Below, in pieces: positions 26,198-34,799 of a stretch of 64,000 nt of DNA. This DNA is from Rhodococcus sp. NBC_00297 (GTDB lineage Bacteria > Actinomycetota > Actinomycetes > Mycobacteriales > Mycobacteriaceae): contig NZ_CP108041.1 in NCBI RefSeq assembly GCF_036173065.1, forward strand, positions 1,798,001 through 1,862,000, read 5' to 3'. The first letter of the stretch is position 1, and every line of letters begins with the position of its first letter. Both the position numbers and the translations under genes were made by a program. The notes under the pieces are model-generated. The model saw only the letters and a list, made by a program, of their open reading frames with translations. It made no database searches and was not told the origin of the DNA.

Positions 26198-27369
26198 TAG
26201 TAGTCGAGCTCGGGCGGCACGGCGGGGTGGTCGACGGTCGGGGGCAGGGTCGCCAGCGCGGAGATCCGCGAGAGCCCTGCCACCTGGAGCAGGTCGACGA
26301 CGATGGACCGGATCTGCGCGAGCACCACCACCGCGGACAGGCCGGCGTCCTGCATGAGCTCCGCCTTCGCACCGACTGCCACGTGCCGGAGAACCCGCGC
26401 TGCCTCGGCTCGGTCGGGTTGCTCGCCGGGATCAGCGAGCATCATCTTCCGCACCACCTCGGTGGCCTGCGCGAGCTTCTCGACGAGGTCGACCAGTCGG
26501 GGGTCGAGAATCTCGTCGTCGCGCACCAGGGACAGGGAGCGCCTGGCGAGAACCCGGATGTTGCGCACCGCGTTGTCCAGCGGATCCGCCGTCGCGGCGA
26601 GCTCGGCCAGGCGCTGCTTGCTGTTCCAGTACAGCGGGGAGATGCGGCTGATCTCGCGCCCGCCCTTGAGATCGGTGCGCATCGCGTCGATGGCCGGTTG
26701 TGTGGCGCGCGCAGCCTTCAGTGCCTTGGCGATCGGTTCCGCGTCGTTGGCCAGGAGACCGTCCGCGACGAGTTGCAGTACCCGGCCCGACGTGGCGATG
26801 ACGGTGGCCGCGTCCTTGCGTGCGCGGCGCACGGGGTGCGTCGGCACGACGGCGACGACGGCGAGTCCCACCAGACCGCCGATCAACGCGTCGACCATGC
26901 GGTTGAGTCCGCCGGCGTTGCCCGGCGGGATGAGCGTCGCCACCAGCACGGCCGACGATCCCGCCTGCATCGCGATGATGGCGCCGCTGTCGAGGAAGAC
27001 CGCGGTCGACATCGCGAGCGCGACGACCAGGGCGATCTGCCACGGGCCGGTCCCGATGAGGGCGATGATCGCGTCACCGACACCGATGCCGACCGTGACG
27101 CCGACGACGAGTTCGGCCGAACGTCGCATCCGCGCCCCGAGGGACACACCGAGCGAGACGACGGCCGCGATCGGTGCGAAGAAGGGCGTGACGTGCCCGA
27201 CGACGTCCGTCGCCACGAACCACGCGATGCCCGCGGCGAGCGCGCACTGGATGATCGGCAACCCGGAGACACTCAGTCGCCGCAGCGAGGCGTCGATCCG
27301 CGCGGAGCCGCGGGTGCGCAGGCCGAGATGCGGGGCCGTGAATCGTGGGTAGCTCCCGAATCGGCCCAT
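26197..27369 (-). CDS. FUSC-family aromatic-acid exporter-like membrane protein
   Basis: A 390-residue protein with five to six N-terminal membrane segments (about 35-175) and a long helical cytosolic half, the layout of FUSC/ArAE proteins linked to export of aromatic acids or small organic compounds. Half-size compared with E. coli AaeB-type proteins, as usual in actinobacteria. The C-terminus DHPAVPPELDY is typical of the corynebacterial group. The stop codon abuts repeat copy 2; ATG 27369 is 10 bases after the stop of the upstream DUF3151 gene, so the two are probably co-transcribed. Confidence 0.82.
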   Translation of the reverse strand: MGRFGSYPRFTAPHLGLRTRGSARIDASLRRLSVSGLPIIQCALAAGIAWFVATDVVGHVTPFFAPIAAVVSLGVSLGARMRRSAELVVGVTVGIGVGDAIIALIGTGPWQIALVVALAMSTAVFLDSGAIIAMQAGSSAVLVATLIPPGNAGGLNRMVDALIGGLVGLAVVAVVPTHPVRRARKDAATVIATSGRVLQLVADGLLANDAEPIAKALKAARATQPAIDAMRTDLKGGREISRISPLYWNSKQRLAELAATADPLDNAVRNIRVLARRSLSLVRDDEILDPRLVDLVEKLAQATEVVRKMMLADPGEQPDRAEAARVLRHVAVGAKAELMQDAGLSAVVVLAQIRSIVVDLLQVAGLSRISALATLPPTVDHPAVPPELDY

Positions 27370-27379
27370 GAAGCTGGTG

Positions 27380-27796
27380 CTAGCCGACGCCGAGTTCGTC
27401 CGCGGCGCGCGGATCGCAGTCCTCGAGCAGGTCGAGGCAGCGGGCGTACTCGTCCGTCTCCCCGATCGACTGCGCGGCGCGGGCCAGGACGGCCACGCAG
27501 CGCAGGAAGCCGCGGTTGGGCTCGTGGCTGTACGGCACAGGTCCGAAGCCCTTCCAGCCGTTGCGACGCAGCTGGTCGAGCCCGCGGTGGTAGCCGGTGC
27601 GTGCGTAGGCGTACGCGGTGATGGTGCGGCCGTCGGACAGGGCGGCCTCGGCGAGGTAGGCCCACGCGATCGACGCGGTGGGGTGCGCCGCGGCCACCTC
27701 CTCGGGGGCCGTGTGGTTCAGGAGAGCGGACTCGGCCTCGTCGTCGCCGGGCAGCAGGGTGGGCTGGGGACCGAGGAGATCACCGAAGGAAGTCAT
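27380..27796 (-). CDS. DUF3151 protein (Rv0360c-like)
   Basis: A 138-residue helical protein conserved in Corynebacteriales. TPR-like helices are visible (AWAYLAEAALSDGRTITAYA, then GYHRGLDQLRRNGWKGFGPV). ATG 27796 encodes MTSFGDLLGPQPTLLP, the family N-terminus. It lies between fba and purA as in mycobacteria. Function unknown. Confidence 0.85.
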   Translation of the reverse strand: MTSFGDLLGPQPTLLPGDDEAESALLNHTAPEEVAAAHPTASIAWAYLAEAALSDGRTITAYAYARTGYHRGLDQLRRNGWKGFGPVPYSHEPNRGFLRCVAVLARAAQSIGETDEYARCLDLLEDCDPRAADELGVG

Positions 27797-27853
27797 GACG
27801 ACAGTCTCCCACGGAGCGCGCGGGAGACGTCGGGCGCTGGATAAGGTGCACGC

Positions 27854-28381
27854 GTGTCCCCGGATAACTCGCGCCCCGCCGCACCGCGCCGCATCGAACC
27901 CAGCGCCGCACCGAAGAAGGTGTCGACGCGCTCCGGTGGACGGCGGCGCGGACCGTGGATCGCGGCGGCCCTCGTGGCCCTGCTGGCGATCGCGGGTGTC
28001 GTGGCGTTCGCACTGCTGCGGGGCGGCACGAGCGTCACGGGTCCGAGCGACGACGAGAAGATCCGCACCTCGATCGACACCTTCACCGCGGCGTTGCGTG
28101 ACGGCGACCTGACCGCTCTGCGCGGCGTCACGTGCGGCGCGCTGGCGTCCTTCTACGGCGGCATCTCCGAGGCCGACTTCGCCGCGACGCACGACGCCGC
28201 CGTCGCATCCGGAACGGTGCCGGTGGTACAGAGCGTCGACACCATTCAGATCACCGAAGCGGAACCGCCGGATCAGACGACGGCGATCGCACAGGTCACC
28301 GCGCGCACCGAGGGCGCGGAGCCCTCGGCGCGCACGTTCGACCTCGCGCTGGACGGCGAGACCTGGAAGGTCTGCGCCTGA
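27854..28381 (+). CDS. Single-pass membrane protein with extracytoplasmic domain (Rv0361-like)
   Basis: A 175-residue protein: basic cytosolic N-terminus (RSGGRRRGP), one membrane segment (about 35-57) and an exported domain with an NTF2/DUF4878-like pattern (IRTSIDTFTAALRDGDLTAL, ending DGETWKVCA). Two cysteines, one in LRGVTCGAL and one at the end, could form a disulfide. GTG start at 27854. Divergent from DUF3151 by 57 bases and convergent with fba. Confidence 0.75.
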   Translation: MSPDNSRPAAPRRIEPSAAPKKVSTRSGGRRRGPWIAAALVALLAIAGVVAFALLRGGTSVTGPSDDEKIRTSIDTFTAALRDGDLTALRGVTCGALASFYGGISEADFAATHDAAVASGTVPVVQSVDTIQITEAEPPDQTTAIAQVTARTEGAEPSARTFDLALDGETWKVCA

Positions 28382-28390
28382 CCGCGCTCG

Positions 28391-29431
28391 TCAGCCCGCT
28401 GACACACTCCGACCGGCGGACTTCAGGTCGTTGCACGCCTCGACGACGCGCGCCGTCATACCGGCCTCGGCCTTCTTGAGGTAGCTGCGCGGGTCGTAGG
28501 CCTTCTTGTTGCCCACCTCGCCGTCGACCTTCAGCACGCCGTCGTAGTTGCTGAAGAAGTGGCCGGCGATGGGCCGACTGAACGCGTACTGGGTGTCGGT
28601 GTCGACGTTCATCTTCACGACGCCGTACTCGAGGGCCTCCTCGATCTCGCTCTTGGCCGAGCCCGAGCCGCCGTGGAAGACGAAGTCGAAGGGCTTGGAG
28701 CCGGCAGCGAGTCCGAGCTTCTCGGTGGCGACGCGCTGGCCGTCCGCGAGCACCGACGGCTTGAGCTTGACGTTGCCCGGCTTGTAGACGCCGTGGACGT
28801 TGCCGAACGTCGCGGCCAACAGGTAGCGCGATCCGGCATCGCCGGCACCGAGCGCCTCGACCGTCTTCAGGAAGTCCTCGTTCGAGGTGTACAGCTTGTC
28901 GTTGATCTCCGCCTCGACGCCGTCCTCCTCGCCGCCGACCACGCCGATCTCGATCTCCAGGATGATGCGCGCCGCGGCGGCCCGGGCCAGCAGATCCTTG
29001 GCGATCTCGAGGTTCTCGTCGATCGGCACCGCGGAGCCGTCCCACATGTGCGACTGGAAGAGGGGGTTCTTCCCGGCGTCGACGCGCTCCTGCGACACCG
29101 CGAGGAGCGGACGCACGTAGGTGTCCAGCTTGTCCTTGGGGCAGTGGTCGGTGTGCAGCGCGATGGTGACGTCGTACTTCGCGGCGACGACGTGGGCGAA
29201 CTCGGCGAGCGCGACGGCGCCGGTGACCATGTCCTTCACACCGAGGCCGGACGCGAACTCCGCGCCACCGGTGGAGAACTGGATGATGCCGTCGCTGCCC
29301 GCGTCGGCGAAGCCCTTGATGGCCGCGTTGACGGACTCGGATCCCACGCAGTTGATGGCGGGAAAAGCGAACTTGTGTTCCTTGGCGCGGCCGAGCATCT
29401 CGGCGTACACCTCGGGAGTTGCGATCGGCAC
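28391..29431 (-). CDS. fba: Class II fructose-bisphosphate aldolase
   Basis: A 346-residue zinc aldolase of central glycolysis and gluconeogenesis. Zinc ligands lie in LHTDHCPKDKLDTYVRP (HTDHC) and the later VHGVYKP and VFHGGSGS segments; the nucleotide-style phosphate loop GGSGSAKSEI and VDTDTQYAF are kept. Length and N-terminus (MPIATPEVYAEMLGRAKEHK) match Rv0363c-type enzymes. A minus-strand TTGACA at 29490-29495 may be its -35. Divergent from a dedA gene. Confidence 0.97.
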   Translation of the reverse strand: MPIATPEVYAEMLGRAKEHKFAFPAINCVGSESVNAAIKGFADAGSDGIIQFSTGGAEFASGLGVKDMVTGAVALAEFAHVVAAKYDVTIALHTDHCPKDKLDTYVRPLLAVSQERVDAGKNPLFQSHMWDGSAVPIDENLEIAKDLLARAAAARIILEIEIGVVGGEEDGVEAEINDKLYTSNEDFLKTVEALGAGDAGSRYLLAATFGNVHGVYKPGNVKLKPSVLADGQRVATEKLGLAAGSKPFDFVFHGGSGSAKSEIEEALEYGVVKMNVDTDTQYAFSRPIAGHFFSNYDGVLKVDGEVGNKKAYDPRSYLKKAEAGMTARVVEACNDLKSAGRSVSAG

Positions 29432-29526
29432 GAAGAAACCTCCACGGTGAGCGAACGGGGCACCCGATCAGGTGCGGTCACTAGCAGTATGTCAACCGAG
29501 GTGACGCCGGTCGCGCCCTGCCCGAT

Positions 29527-29540
29527 CTACTCGCCGGTAG
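29527..29540. promoter_or_regulatory. Palindromic TACTCGCCGGTA motif between fba and dedA
   Basis: CTAC-TCGCCG-GTAG. The same core, TACYCGCCRGTA, occurs twice before the giant carboxylase gene (42467-42478 and 42546-42557). The symmetric arms suggest a TetR-family operator. Confidence 0.45.
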
Positions 29541-29622
29541 TTGCTGAGAGTTGCTCGTGAGTTGTACTACCCGCCACTCGGCGTGCGGGTATCGGCTGCT
29601 CTCGCCGGTACTGTGGGCGCTT

Positions 29623-30456
29623 GTGACTACCGTGGCCGCCTCCGTGACCGACCTCGCCCTGCTGCCGGGGTTCCTCGATCCCGTCAACCTGCTGAACTCG
29701 TTCGGCACCTGGGTCCTGGTCGGTCTGCTGCTGGTGGTGTTCATCGAGTCGGGCCTGCTGTTCCCGCTGCTCCCGGGCGATTCGCTGCTGTTCACGGCCG
29801 GTCTGATCGCCGCGTCGAAGAGCGCGGAGATCGAGCCGTTCGCGCCGCTGTGGGTGCTGTTGGTGACCATTCCGATCGCCGCGGTGCTGGGTGATCAGGC
29901 GGGATATCTGATCGGCAAGAAGGCCGGCACGGGCCTGTTCACGGACGACGCCCGCTTCCTGAAGAAGCGCTACATCGACGAGTCGCACGCGTTCTTCGAG
30001 AAGCACGGTCCCATCACCATCTTCCTGGCGCGCTTCGTGCCCATCGTGCGTACGTTCGCGCCGGTCGTGGCCGGTGCCTCGGGCATGCGCTACCGCACGT
30101 TCATCACCTACAACGTCGTCGGCGGCATCGTCTGGGGCTCGGGCGTCACGCTGCTCGGCTACCTGCTGGGCCAGATCGCCGTCATCCGCGACAACGTCGA
30201 CATCATCTTCCTGCTCATCGTCGCCGTGTCCGTCCTGCCCATCGCCTGGGAGGTCGGCAAGCGGATCGTCGCCTCGCGCCGCACCCCGCTCGGTGAGGCC
30301 GTCGACGCGTTCGACGGCAAGCTCGACGGCAAGGTCGAGCCGTCCAAGTGGTCCGAGCCGGCCCAGAGGTCGGACACTGCTCAGCGGTCGGAACCAGCTC
30401 AGTGGTCCGAGCCCGTCCAGCGCACCGAGCCCGCTCCGCGCGACTCGTCCTCGTAG
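29623..30456 (+). CDS. DedA-family membrane protein 1
   Basis: A 277-residue DedA/VTT-domain protein with about five membrane segments, the G-x-x-x-G region GDQAGYLIGKK and the ARFVPIVRTFAPVVAG motif. DedA proteins act as flippases for undecaprenyl phosphate or phospholipids. GTG 29623 gives the usual N-terminus; an open frame from 29551 adds unrelated residues. The C-terminal 35 residues are an odd near-repeat of SEPAQR units (WSEPAQR, SDTAQR, SEPAQW, SEPVQR, TEPAPR). A second dedA follows after 15 bases. Confidence 0.88.
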   Translation: MTTVAASVTDLALLPGFLDPVNLLNSFGTWVLVGLLLVVFIESGLLFPLLPGDSLLFTAGLIAASKSAEIEPFAPLWVLLVTIPIAAVLGDQAGYLIGKKAGTGLFTDDARFLKKRYIDESHAFFEKHGPITIFLARFVPIVRTFAPVVAGASGMRYRTFITYNVVGGIVWGSGVTLLGYLLGQIAVIRDNVDIIFLLIVAVSVLPIAWEVGKRIVASRRTPLGEAVDAFDGKLDGKVEPSKWSEPAQRSDTAQRSEPAQWSEPVQRTEPAPRDSSS

Positions 30457-30471
30457 ATCGGTCCCCCGTTC

Positions 30472-31149
30472 ATGCTTCTCGCCGGTAGCACCGTGCTCGC
30501 CGAAGGCGGCGCGATGGGATTCCTCGAATCGGCCGGGCCCACCCTGGTCTGGCTCATCGTGGTGTCCTTCGTGTTCCTCGAGTGCGCCGTCATCGTGGGC
30601 CTCTTCCTTCCCGGCGACTCGCTGCTGATCACCGCCGGCATCGGACTGGCCGCCCACGCCTCGGGCACCTCGCACGTGTGGGCGCTGTCCGCGGGCGCGT
30701 TCCTGGCCGCCATCGCCGGTAATCAGGTGGGGTACATGATCGGTAAACGCACCGGTCATCGCCTCGTGGCGCGCAAGAACGGCAAGTACGTCAACACCGC
30801 GAATCTGGAGAAGGTCAACCGACTTCTCGAGAAGCACGGCTTCTGGGCGGTGCTCGTCGCGCGCTGGATCCCGTGGGTGCGGACCCTGTGCCCGATGGTC
30901 GCCGGTGCCGGTGGGATGAACCACCGCCGCTACACCATCGCCAGCACGCTGGGTGCGCTCATCTGGGCACCCGTGCTGCTGCTGATCGGGTTCTACTTCG
31001 GAGCGGTGCTCGACAAGGTGTCGTGGCTGTTCCCCACCGTGCTCACGCTGATGATCGTCTCGATCGTGGTCGGCACCATCTTCGGTCTGTACCAGTACCG
31101 CAAGGAGATGAAGAAGCCGGTGGAGACCACCGAAGTGCACGATCTCTGA
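30472..31149 (+). CDS. DedA-family membrane protein 2
   Basis: A 225-residue DedA protein with VTT-domain motifs LFLPGDSLLITAG, NQVGYMIGKR and ARWIPWVRTLCPMVAGAGGM. It differs clearly from the preceding copy, so the pair is an old duplication rather than a recent one. No C-terminal repeat here. Tandem dedA genes beside fba and GH76 resemble the Rv0364 neighbourhood. Convergent with the GH76 gene. Confidence 0.9.
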   Translation: MLLAGSTVLAEGGAMGFLESAGPTLVWLIVVSFVFLECAVIVGLFLPGDSLLITAGIGLAAHASGTSHVWALSAGAFLAAIAGNQVGYMIGKRTGHRLVARKNGKYVNTANLEKVNRLLEKHGFWAVLVARWIPWVRTLCPMVAGAGGMNHRRYTIASTLGALIWAPVLLLIGFYFGAVLDKVSWLFPTVLTLMIVSIVVGTIFGLYQYRKEMKKPVETTEVHDL

Positions 31150-31159
31150 CGGCTGACGT

Positions 31160-32257
31160 TCAGCCGAGGCTGTGCGCCGCCTCCATCAACATCCAGCCGC
31201 CGAGCTGGACGGAGAAGTCGCGCTCCGGCACGGACGACGACGTGACGGTGCCGGCGCTGAACCGGGCGATCGACGCACCGAACGAGGGCAGCTTGGCGAT
31301 GGCGGACCAGTCGCTCCCGAACAGCGGCAGGCCCTCGATGGACAGGCAGTTGTCCCACGCGGCCTCCGCCGACGCCAGCACGATGTCGGCGGCGACCGAG
31401 CGCGCCTCGTGGTCCTCGTCGTCGTCTCCGGGCAACGACGTCGCCACCAGTGCGAGGTACCGGGCGAGGATCCCGTTGAACAGGCCGCCGTCCCCTCCCC
31501 CGCCGCCGATGATCACGCCGTCCTTCGTGAGGTGCTGCTGCACGGCGGCGACGAGTCGATGCACGCGCTCGCGGTGCTTGTCGTCACCGAGGCTGATCGC
31601 GAGTTCGGTCTCGGCGCCGAGCACGACGCCCTGGCAGTAGGAGTAGATCGGCGTCTCGACGCGGCCGTCTGCGTGGATGCCGTCGAGCACGAGATGGGTC
31701 GTCGGATCGACGAGAGTCGCGTCGATCCAGTCGGCCATGGCCTGGGCGCGCCACAGCTTGCCGGTCCGTGCGAGCAGCACCGCCGCCGGGCCGTTGGCCG
31801 GCACGTTGAAGAAGTCGCTCTTCCTGGACCAGCGGATACCGCCCCCGTGCGCCGGATCCCAGGCGTCGAACAGCTCCGACTCCAGTGCCGCGATCGCGGT
31901 GCGATTGTCGACGAGGTGCAGACGTTGTGCTCGCTCCAGGGACAGCCCCAGCCACGCCATGTCGTCGTAGTACGAGTTGGTCCAGCCGGTGAGGTTGCGC
32001 AGCCGGTGGGTGCGCGCGATCCGGGCCAGCCGTCGTCGGCGGCGCGCCGACGGCGCCCGCTCCTCGGCGTCGACCACACAGTCGATGAGGTGCGCCTGCC
32101 ACCAGTAGTGCCAGCGGAAGAACAACCGCTCCCGTCGGACCGGCGGCCACGCCACGACACCCAGAGCCGTCCCCGGCAGTCCCCACAGACGGCGGACGTG
32201 GCGAGAGAAGACGGCCTCCTCGGCGGCGTCCGCCCTGGAGGACCACGTGTCGTGCAT
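31160..32257 (-). CDS. GH76-family glycoside hydrolase (alpha-1,6-mannanase-like)
   Basis: A 365-residue GH76 protein. The catalytic Asp pair is D98-D99 in NSYYDDMAWLGL, the family hallmark. The alpha/alpha-barrel pattern continues with GGIRWSRKSDFFNVPANGPAA. No signal peptide or membrane anchor is visible, as for the mycobacterial Rv0365c relative, so action on mannose-containing lipids inside the cell is possible. ATG 32257 (MHDTWSSRAD). Follows the SpoU methylase gene on the same strand after 47 bases. Confidence 0.85.
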   Translation of the reverse strand: MHDTWSSRADAAEEAVFSRHVRRLWGLPGTALGVVAWPPVRRERLFFRWHYWWQAHLIDCVVDAEERAPSARRRRRLARIARTHRLRNLTGWTNSYYDDMAWLGLSLERAQRLHLVDNRTAIAALESELFDAWDPAHGGGIRWSRKSDFFNVPANGPAAVLLARTGKLWRAQAMADWIDATLVDPTTHLVLDGIHADGRVETPIYSYCQGVVLGAETELAISLGDDKHRERVHRLVAAVQQHLTKDGVIIGGGGGDGGLFNGILARYLALVATSLPGDDDEDHEARSVAADIVLASAEAAWDNCLSIEGLPLFGSDWSAIAKLPSFGASIARFSAGTVTSSSVPERDFSVQLGGWMLMEAAHSLG

Positions 32258-32304
32258 GATTCGATCCTGCCAGTACCCCTCGGCTCGGGAGCCGTCGGGC
32301 ACGG

Positions 32305-32979
32305 TCACCAGGCCAGGTCGGGATCCGCGTGCTGCCGGATCCAGGCGTGCATCGTGATCCCGGCTGCGACACCGGCATTGATACTGCGGGTGGAGCCGAA
32401 CTGCGCGATGGACACCGTCATCGACGCGGCGGCGCGCGCGTCGTCGGTCACGCCCGGGCCCTCCTGACCGAAGAGCAGCAGCGCATTCCGCGGGAGAACG
32501 GCAGTCTCGAGCGGGACGGACCCGGGCACGTTGTCGACGGCCACCACCGTCAGGCCCGCCTCCGCCGCGTACGCCGTCAGCGCCTCGACGGTCTCGTGAT
32601 GCTCGATGTGTTGGTAGCGATCGGTGACCATCGCACCGCGACGGTTCCACCGCCGACGCCCGACGATGTGCACCGCGGCGGCGCCGAACGCGTTGGCCGT
32701 GCGGACGACCGTCCCGATGTTGGCGTCGTGCGCGAAGTTCTCGATGGCCACGTGCATCGGATGCCGGCGCGTGTCCAGGTCCGCGACGATCGCCTCGCGC
32801 GTCCAGTACCGGTACGCGTCGACGACGTTGCGCCGATCCCCCTCGTCGAGGAGTTCGGGGTCGTAGCGGGGATCGGTGGGCCGAGGCCCGTCACGCTCGA
32901 CGTCCCAGGCGGGTACGCCGCGCGGGTGCTCACCCCACTCGGTGGCACCCGCCTCGTCGCTGCGGTCGTTCTCGGTCAA
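32305..32979 (-). CDS. SpoU/TrmH-family RNA 2'-O-methyltransferase
   Basis: A 224-residue SPOUT methyltransferase with the three SpoU motifs: NIGTVVRTANAFG, LLLFGQEGPGV and SINAGVAAGI, which form the trefoil knot and SAM site. Target nucleotide in tRNA or rRNA is unknown. An N-terminal acidic extension of about 60 residues precedes the core. TTG start at 32979, two bases after the stop of the SDR gene upstream, so co-transcribed. Corresponds in order to Rv0380c. Confidence 0.9.
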   Translation of the reverse strand: MTENDRSDEAGATEWGEHPRGVPAWDVERDGPRPTDPRYDPELLDEGDRRNVVDAYRYWTREAIVADLDTRRHPMHVAIENFAHDANIGTVVRTANAFGAAAVHIVGRRRWNRRGAMVTDRYQHIEHHETVEALTAYAAEAGLTVVAVDNVPGSVPLETAVLPRNALLLFGQEGPGVTDDARAAASMTVSIAQFGSTRSINAGVAAGITMHAWIRQHADPDLAW

Positions 32980-32980
32980 C

Positions 32981-33769
32981 TCAGGAATGGGACAGACGGC
33001 GGTTGACCTCGCGGGTCAGCCAGACCGGGGAGAACCGCGAGCCCATGGACAGCGCCTTGGACGGGAGCCCCACCGGGAAGTGCACCTTGTGGTAGATCCG
33101 CTTGGCGGGCTGCGTCGACTTGAAGATCGCGTCGGCGACGTCCTGCGCGGTCAACTTGATGCCCAGCGAACCGGTGGTACCGGTCTGGATCCCCTTGGTC
33201 ATGGCGGTCTGCACGAAGAGCGGCCACATGGCCTTCACGGCGATGTCGTGCTTGTGCCACTCGAGGTCGAGCGCCTCGGTGAGCCCGCGCACCGCGAACT
33301 TGGTCGCGCCGTACGTGGCGAGCTCGGGCTGGCCGTAGATGGCAGAGGCGGAGCACAGGTTCACCACCTGGGCGCCGCGCGTCTTCTTCAGGTACGGGAA
33401 CGCTTCGAGCAGCCCGTTCAGCACGCCGCCCACGTTGATGTCGAACTGCTTGCGGTGCGTCTCGATGGCCTGCTCGGCGAACTGGCCCGCGATGAGGATG
33501 CCCGCGTTGTTGATGAGCACGTCGAGTCGCCCGCCCGCCGCCTCGTCGAACTCCTTCAGTCGCTCGGTGAACTGCGCGGTGTCGGTGACGTCGAGGATTC
33601 CCGTCGTCGACGTCGAGCCCTTCGCCGCGATCTCCTTCGCGAGGGAGGCCAGTCCCGTCTCGTCGATGTCGTACGCACCGACGTGGTACCCGGCGGCGGC
33701 GAACGTGAGTGCGGTGGCCCGCCCGATGCCGGCTGCTGCGCCGGTGATGAAGACAGTAGGTTGAGACAT
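32981..33769 (-). CDS. SDR-family oxidoreductase
   Basis: A 262-residue classical SDR. Cofactor loop ITGAAAGIGRA, NNAGI, Ser in LCSASAIYG and Y/K in YGATK. The C-terminal tail (HFPVGLPSKALSMGSRFSPV) is the extended substrate or membrane-associated part seen in Rv0380c-neighbour SDRs and in ketoreductases acting on lipids. ATG 33769 begins MSQPTVFITG; an upstream extension is unlikely. Substrate unknown. Confidence 0.9.
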   Translation of the reverse strand: MSQPTVFITGAAAGIGRATALTFAAAGYHVGAYDIDETGLASLAKEIAAKGSTSTTGILDVTDTAQFTERLKEFDEAAGGRLDVLINNAGILIAGQFAEQAIETHRKQFDINVGGVLNGLLEAFPYLKKTRGAQVVNLCSASAIYGQPELATYGATKFAVRGLTEALDLEWHKHDIAVKAMWPLFVQTAMTKGIQTGTTGSLGIKLTAQDVADAIFKSTQPAKRIYHKVHFPVGLPSKALSMGSRFSPVWLTREVNRRLSHS

Positions 33770-33879
33770 GTCTGAAGAGTAAAGGGTCGGGCTGAGCTGC
33801 AACAGAGCGGTGAGCCGAAAACTTACCGCCGAGTAGCTTCCGGTGTCCTCGGAGGCGCTCACGGGAGGGATCCGAGTCG

Positions 33880-34296
33880 ATGGACCACGAGAGAGTGGGT
33901 CGGGCGGTGGCCGTGGTCACCGCCATCTACGTCGTCGTGCTGGCGGTCTGGGCGCTCGTGCTCCTGCCCAAGGCCCCGGACGGCACCGTTCCGTATCAGA
34001 TCGCTGCGCTGGTCGCGGGCTTCGGCGCGGCACTGGGACTCGCGATGATGGCTGCCGGGCGCCCCACCGCCGACGAACGCCGCATGCGCGACCACGGGCT
34101 CGAGGGGTGGGCCGTCGTCGACGAGGTACGGGAGATCGGAGCCGAGACGGAGGTCGACCTCACGATCACCGTGCCCGGGTCGGGGTCGGGGTCCTACCCG
34201 GGCACCGTCCGACGCACGGGGTCCGTTCGGTACGAGGTCGGCGCGACCGTTCCCGTCGTCGTCGATCCCGACGACCGGACGCGGATCCGGTTGTGA
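33880..34296 (+). CDS. Two-segment membrane protein, DUF3592-like
   Basis: A 138-residue protein with two N-terminal membrane segments (about 9-30 and 41-60) and a beta-rich soluble tail ending VVVDPDDRTRIRL, the pattern of DUF3592 proteins. Function unknown. Its stop overlaps the GTG start of ogt (GTGA), implying coupling, though no functional link is apparent. Confidence 0.65.
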   Translation: MDHERVGRAVAVVTAIYVVVLAVWALVLLPKAPDGTVPYQIAALVAGFGAALGLAMMAAGRPTADERRMRDHGLEGWAVVDEVREIGAETEVDLTITVPGSGSGSYPGTVRRTGSVRYEVGATVPVVVDPDDRTRIRL

Positions 34297-34799
34297 CACC
34301 GACCGACTCGACCCGGCACCACACCGTTCTCGACACCCCGGTGGGTCCTCTCACCGTCGTGCGCACCGGGACGGCGCTGTCGGGCGTCTACTTTCCCGGT
34401 CACCGTCCGGCACCGGCTCCCGGCCGGATCGGCACCGCCCGGGCGGACGGGTTCGACGAGATCCGCGATCAGTTGGCGGAGTACTTCGGCGGCCGGCGGC
34501 GCCGCTTCGATCTCGAGCTGGCCCCGGTGGGCACCGAATTCCAGAACGAGGTGTGGGCCGCGCTCCGCACGATCCCCTACGGCGAGACGTGGACGTACTC
34601 CGCTCTGGCCGTCGCCGTCGGCCGGCCCACCTCGGTGCGAGCGGTGGCGTCGGCCAACGCCCGGAACCCGTTGTCGATCGTCGTGCCGTGCCACCGCGTC
34701 ATCGGAATGTCCGGCAGCCTCACGGGTTTCGCCGGCGGCGTCGAGCGCAAACGCCTGCTGCTCGATCTCGAGTCGGGAACCCCGACGCTGTTCCCGTGA
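34293..34799 (+). CDS. ogt: Methylated-DNA-protein cysteine methyltransferase
   Basis: A 168-residue suicide DNA repair protein that moves alkyl groups from O6-alkylguanine (and O4-alkylthymine) to C133 in PCHRV. The helix-turn-helix segment YSALAVAVGRPTSVRAVASA with the arginine finger precedes it; N-terminal ribonuclease-like domain is short. GTG start at 34293 overlapped with the previous stop. The 3' end overlaps the convergent YhhN gene by 80 bases. Confidence 0.95.
   Translation: MTPTDSTRHHTVLDTPVGPLTVVRTGTALSGVYFPGHRPAPAPGRIGTARADGFDEIRDQLAEYFGGRRRRFDLELAPVGTEFQNEVWAALRTIPYGETWTYSALAVAVGRPTSVRAVASANARNPLSIVVPCHRVIGMSGSLTGFAGGVERKRLLLDLESGTPTLFP

Noticed and set aside
29527..31140. A 537-codon minus-strand frame across both dedA genes
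   Set aside because: Low-complexity His/Asp/Gln-rich product with no homology sense; the DedA motifs on the plus strand explain the open frame.
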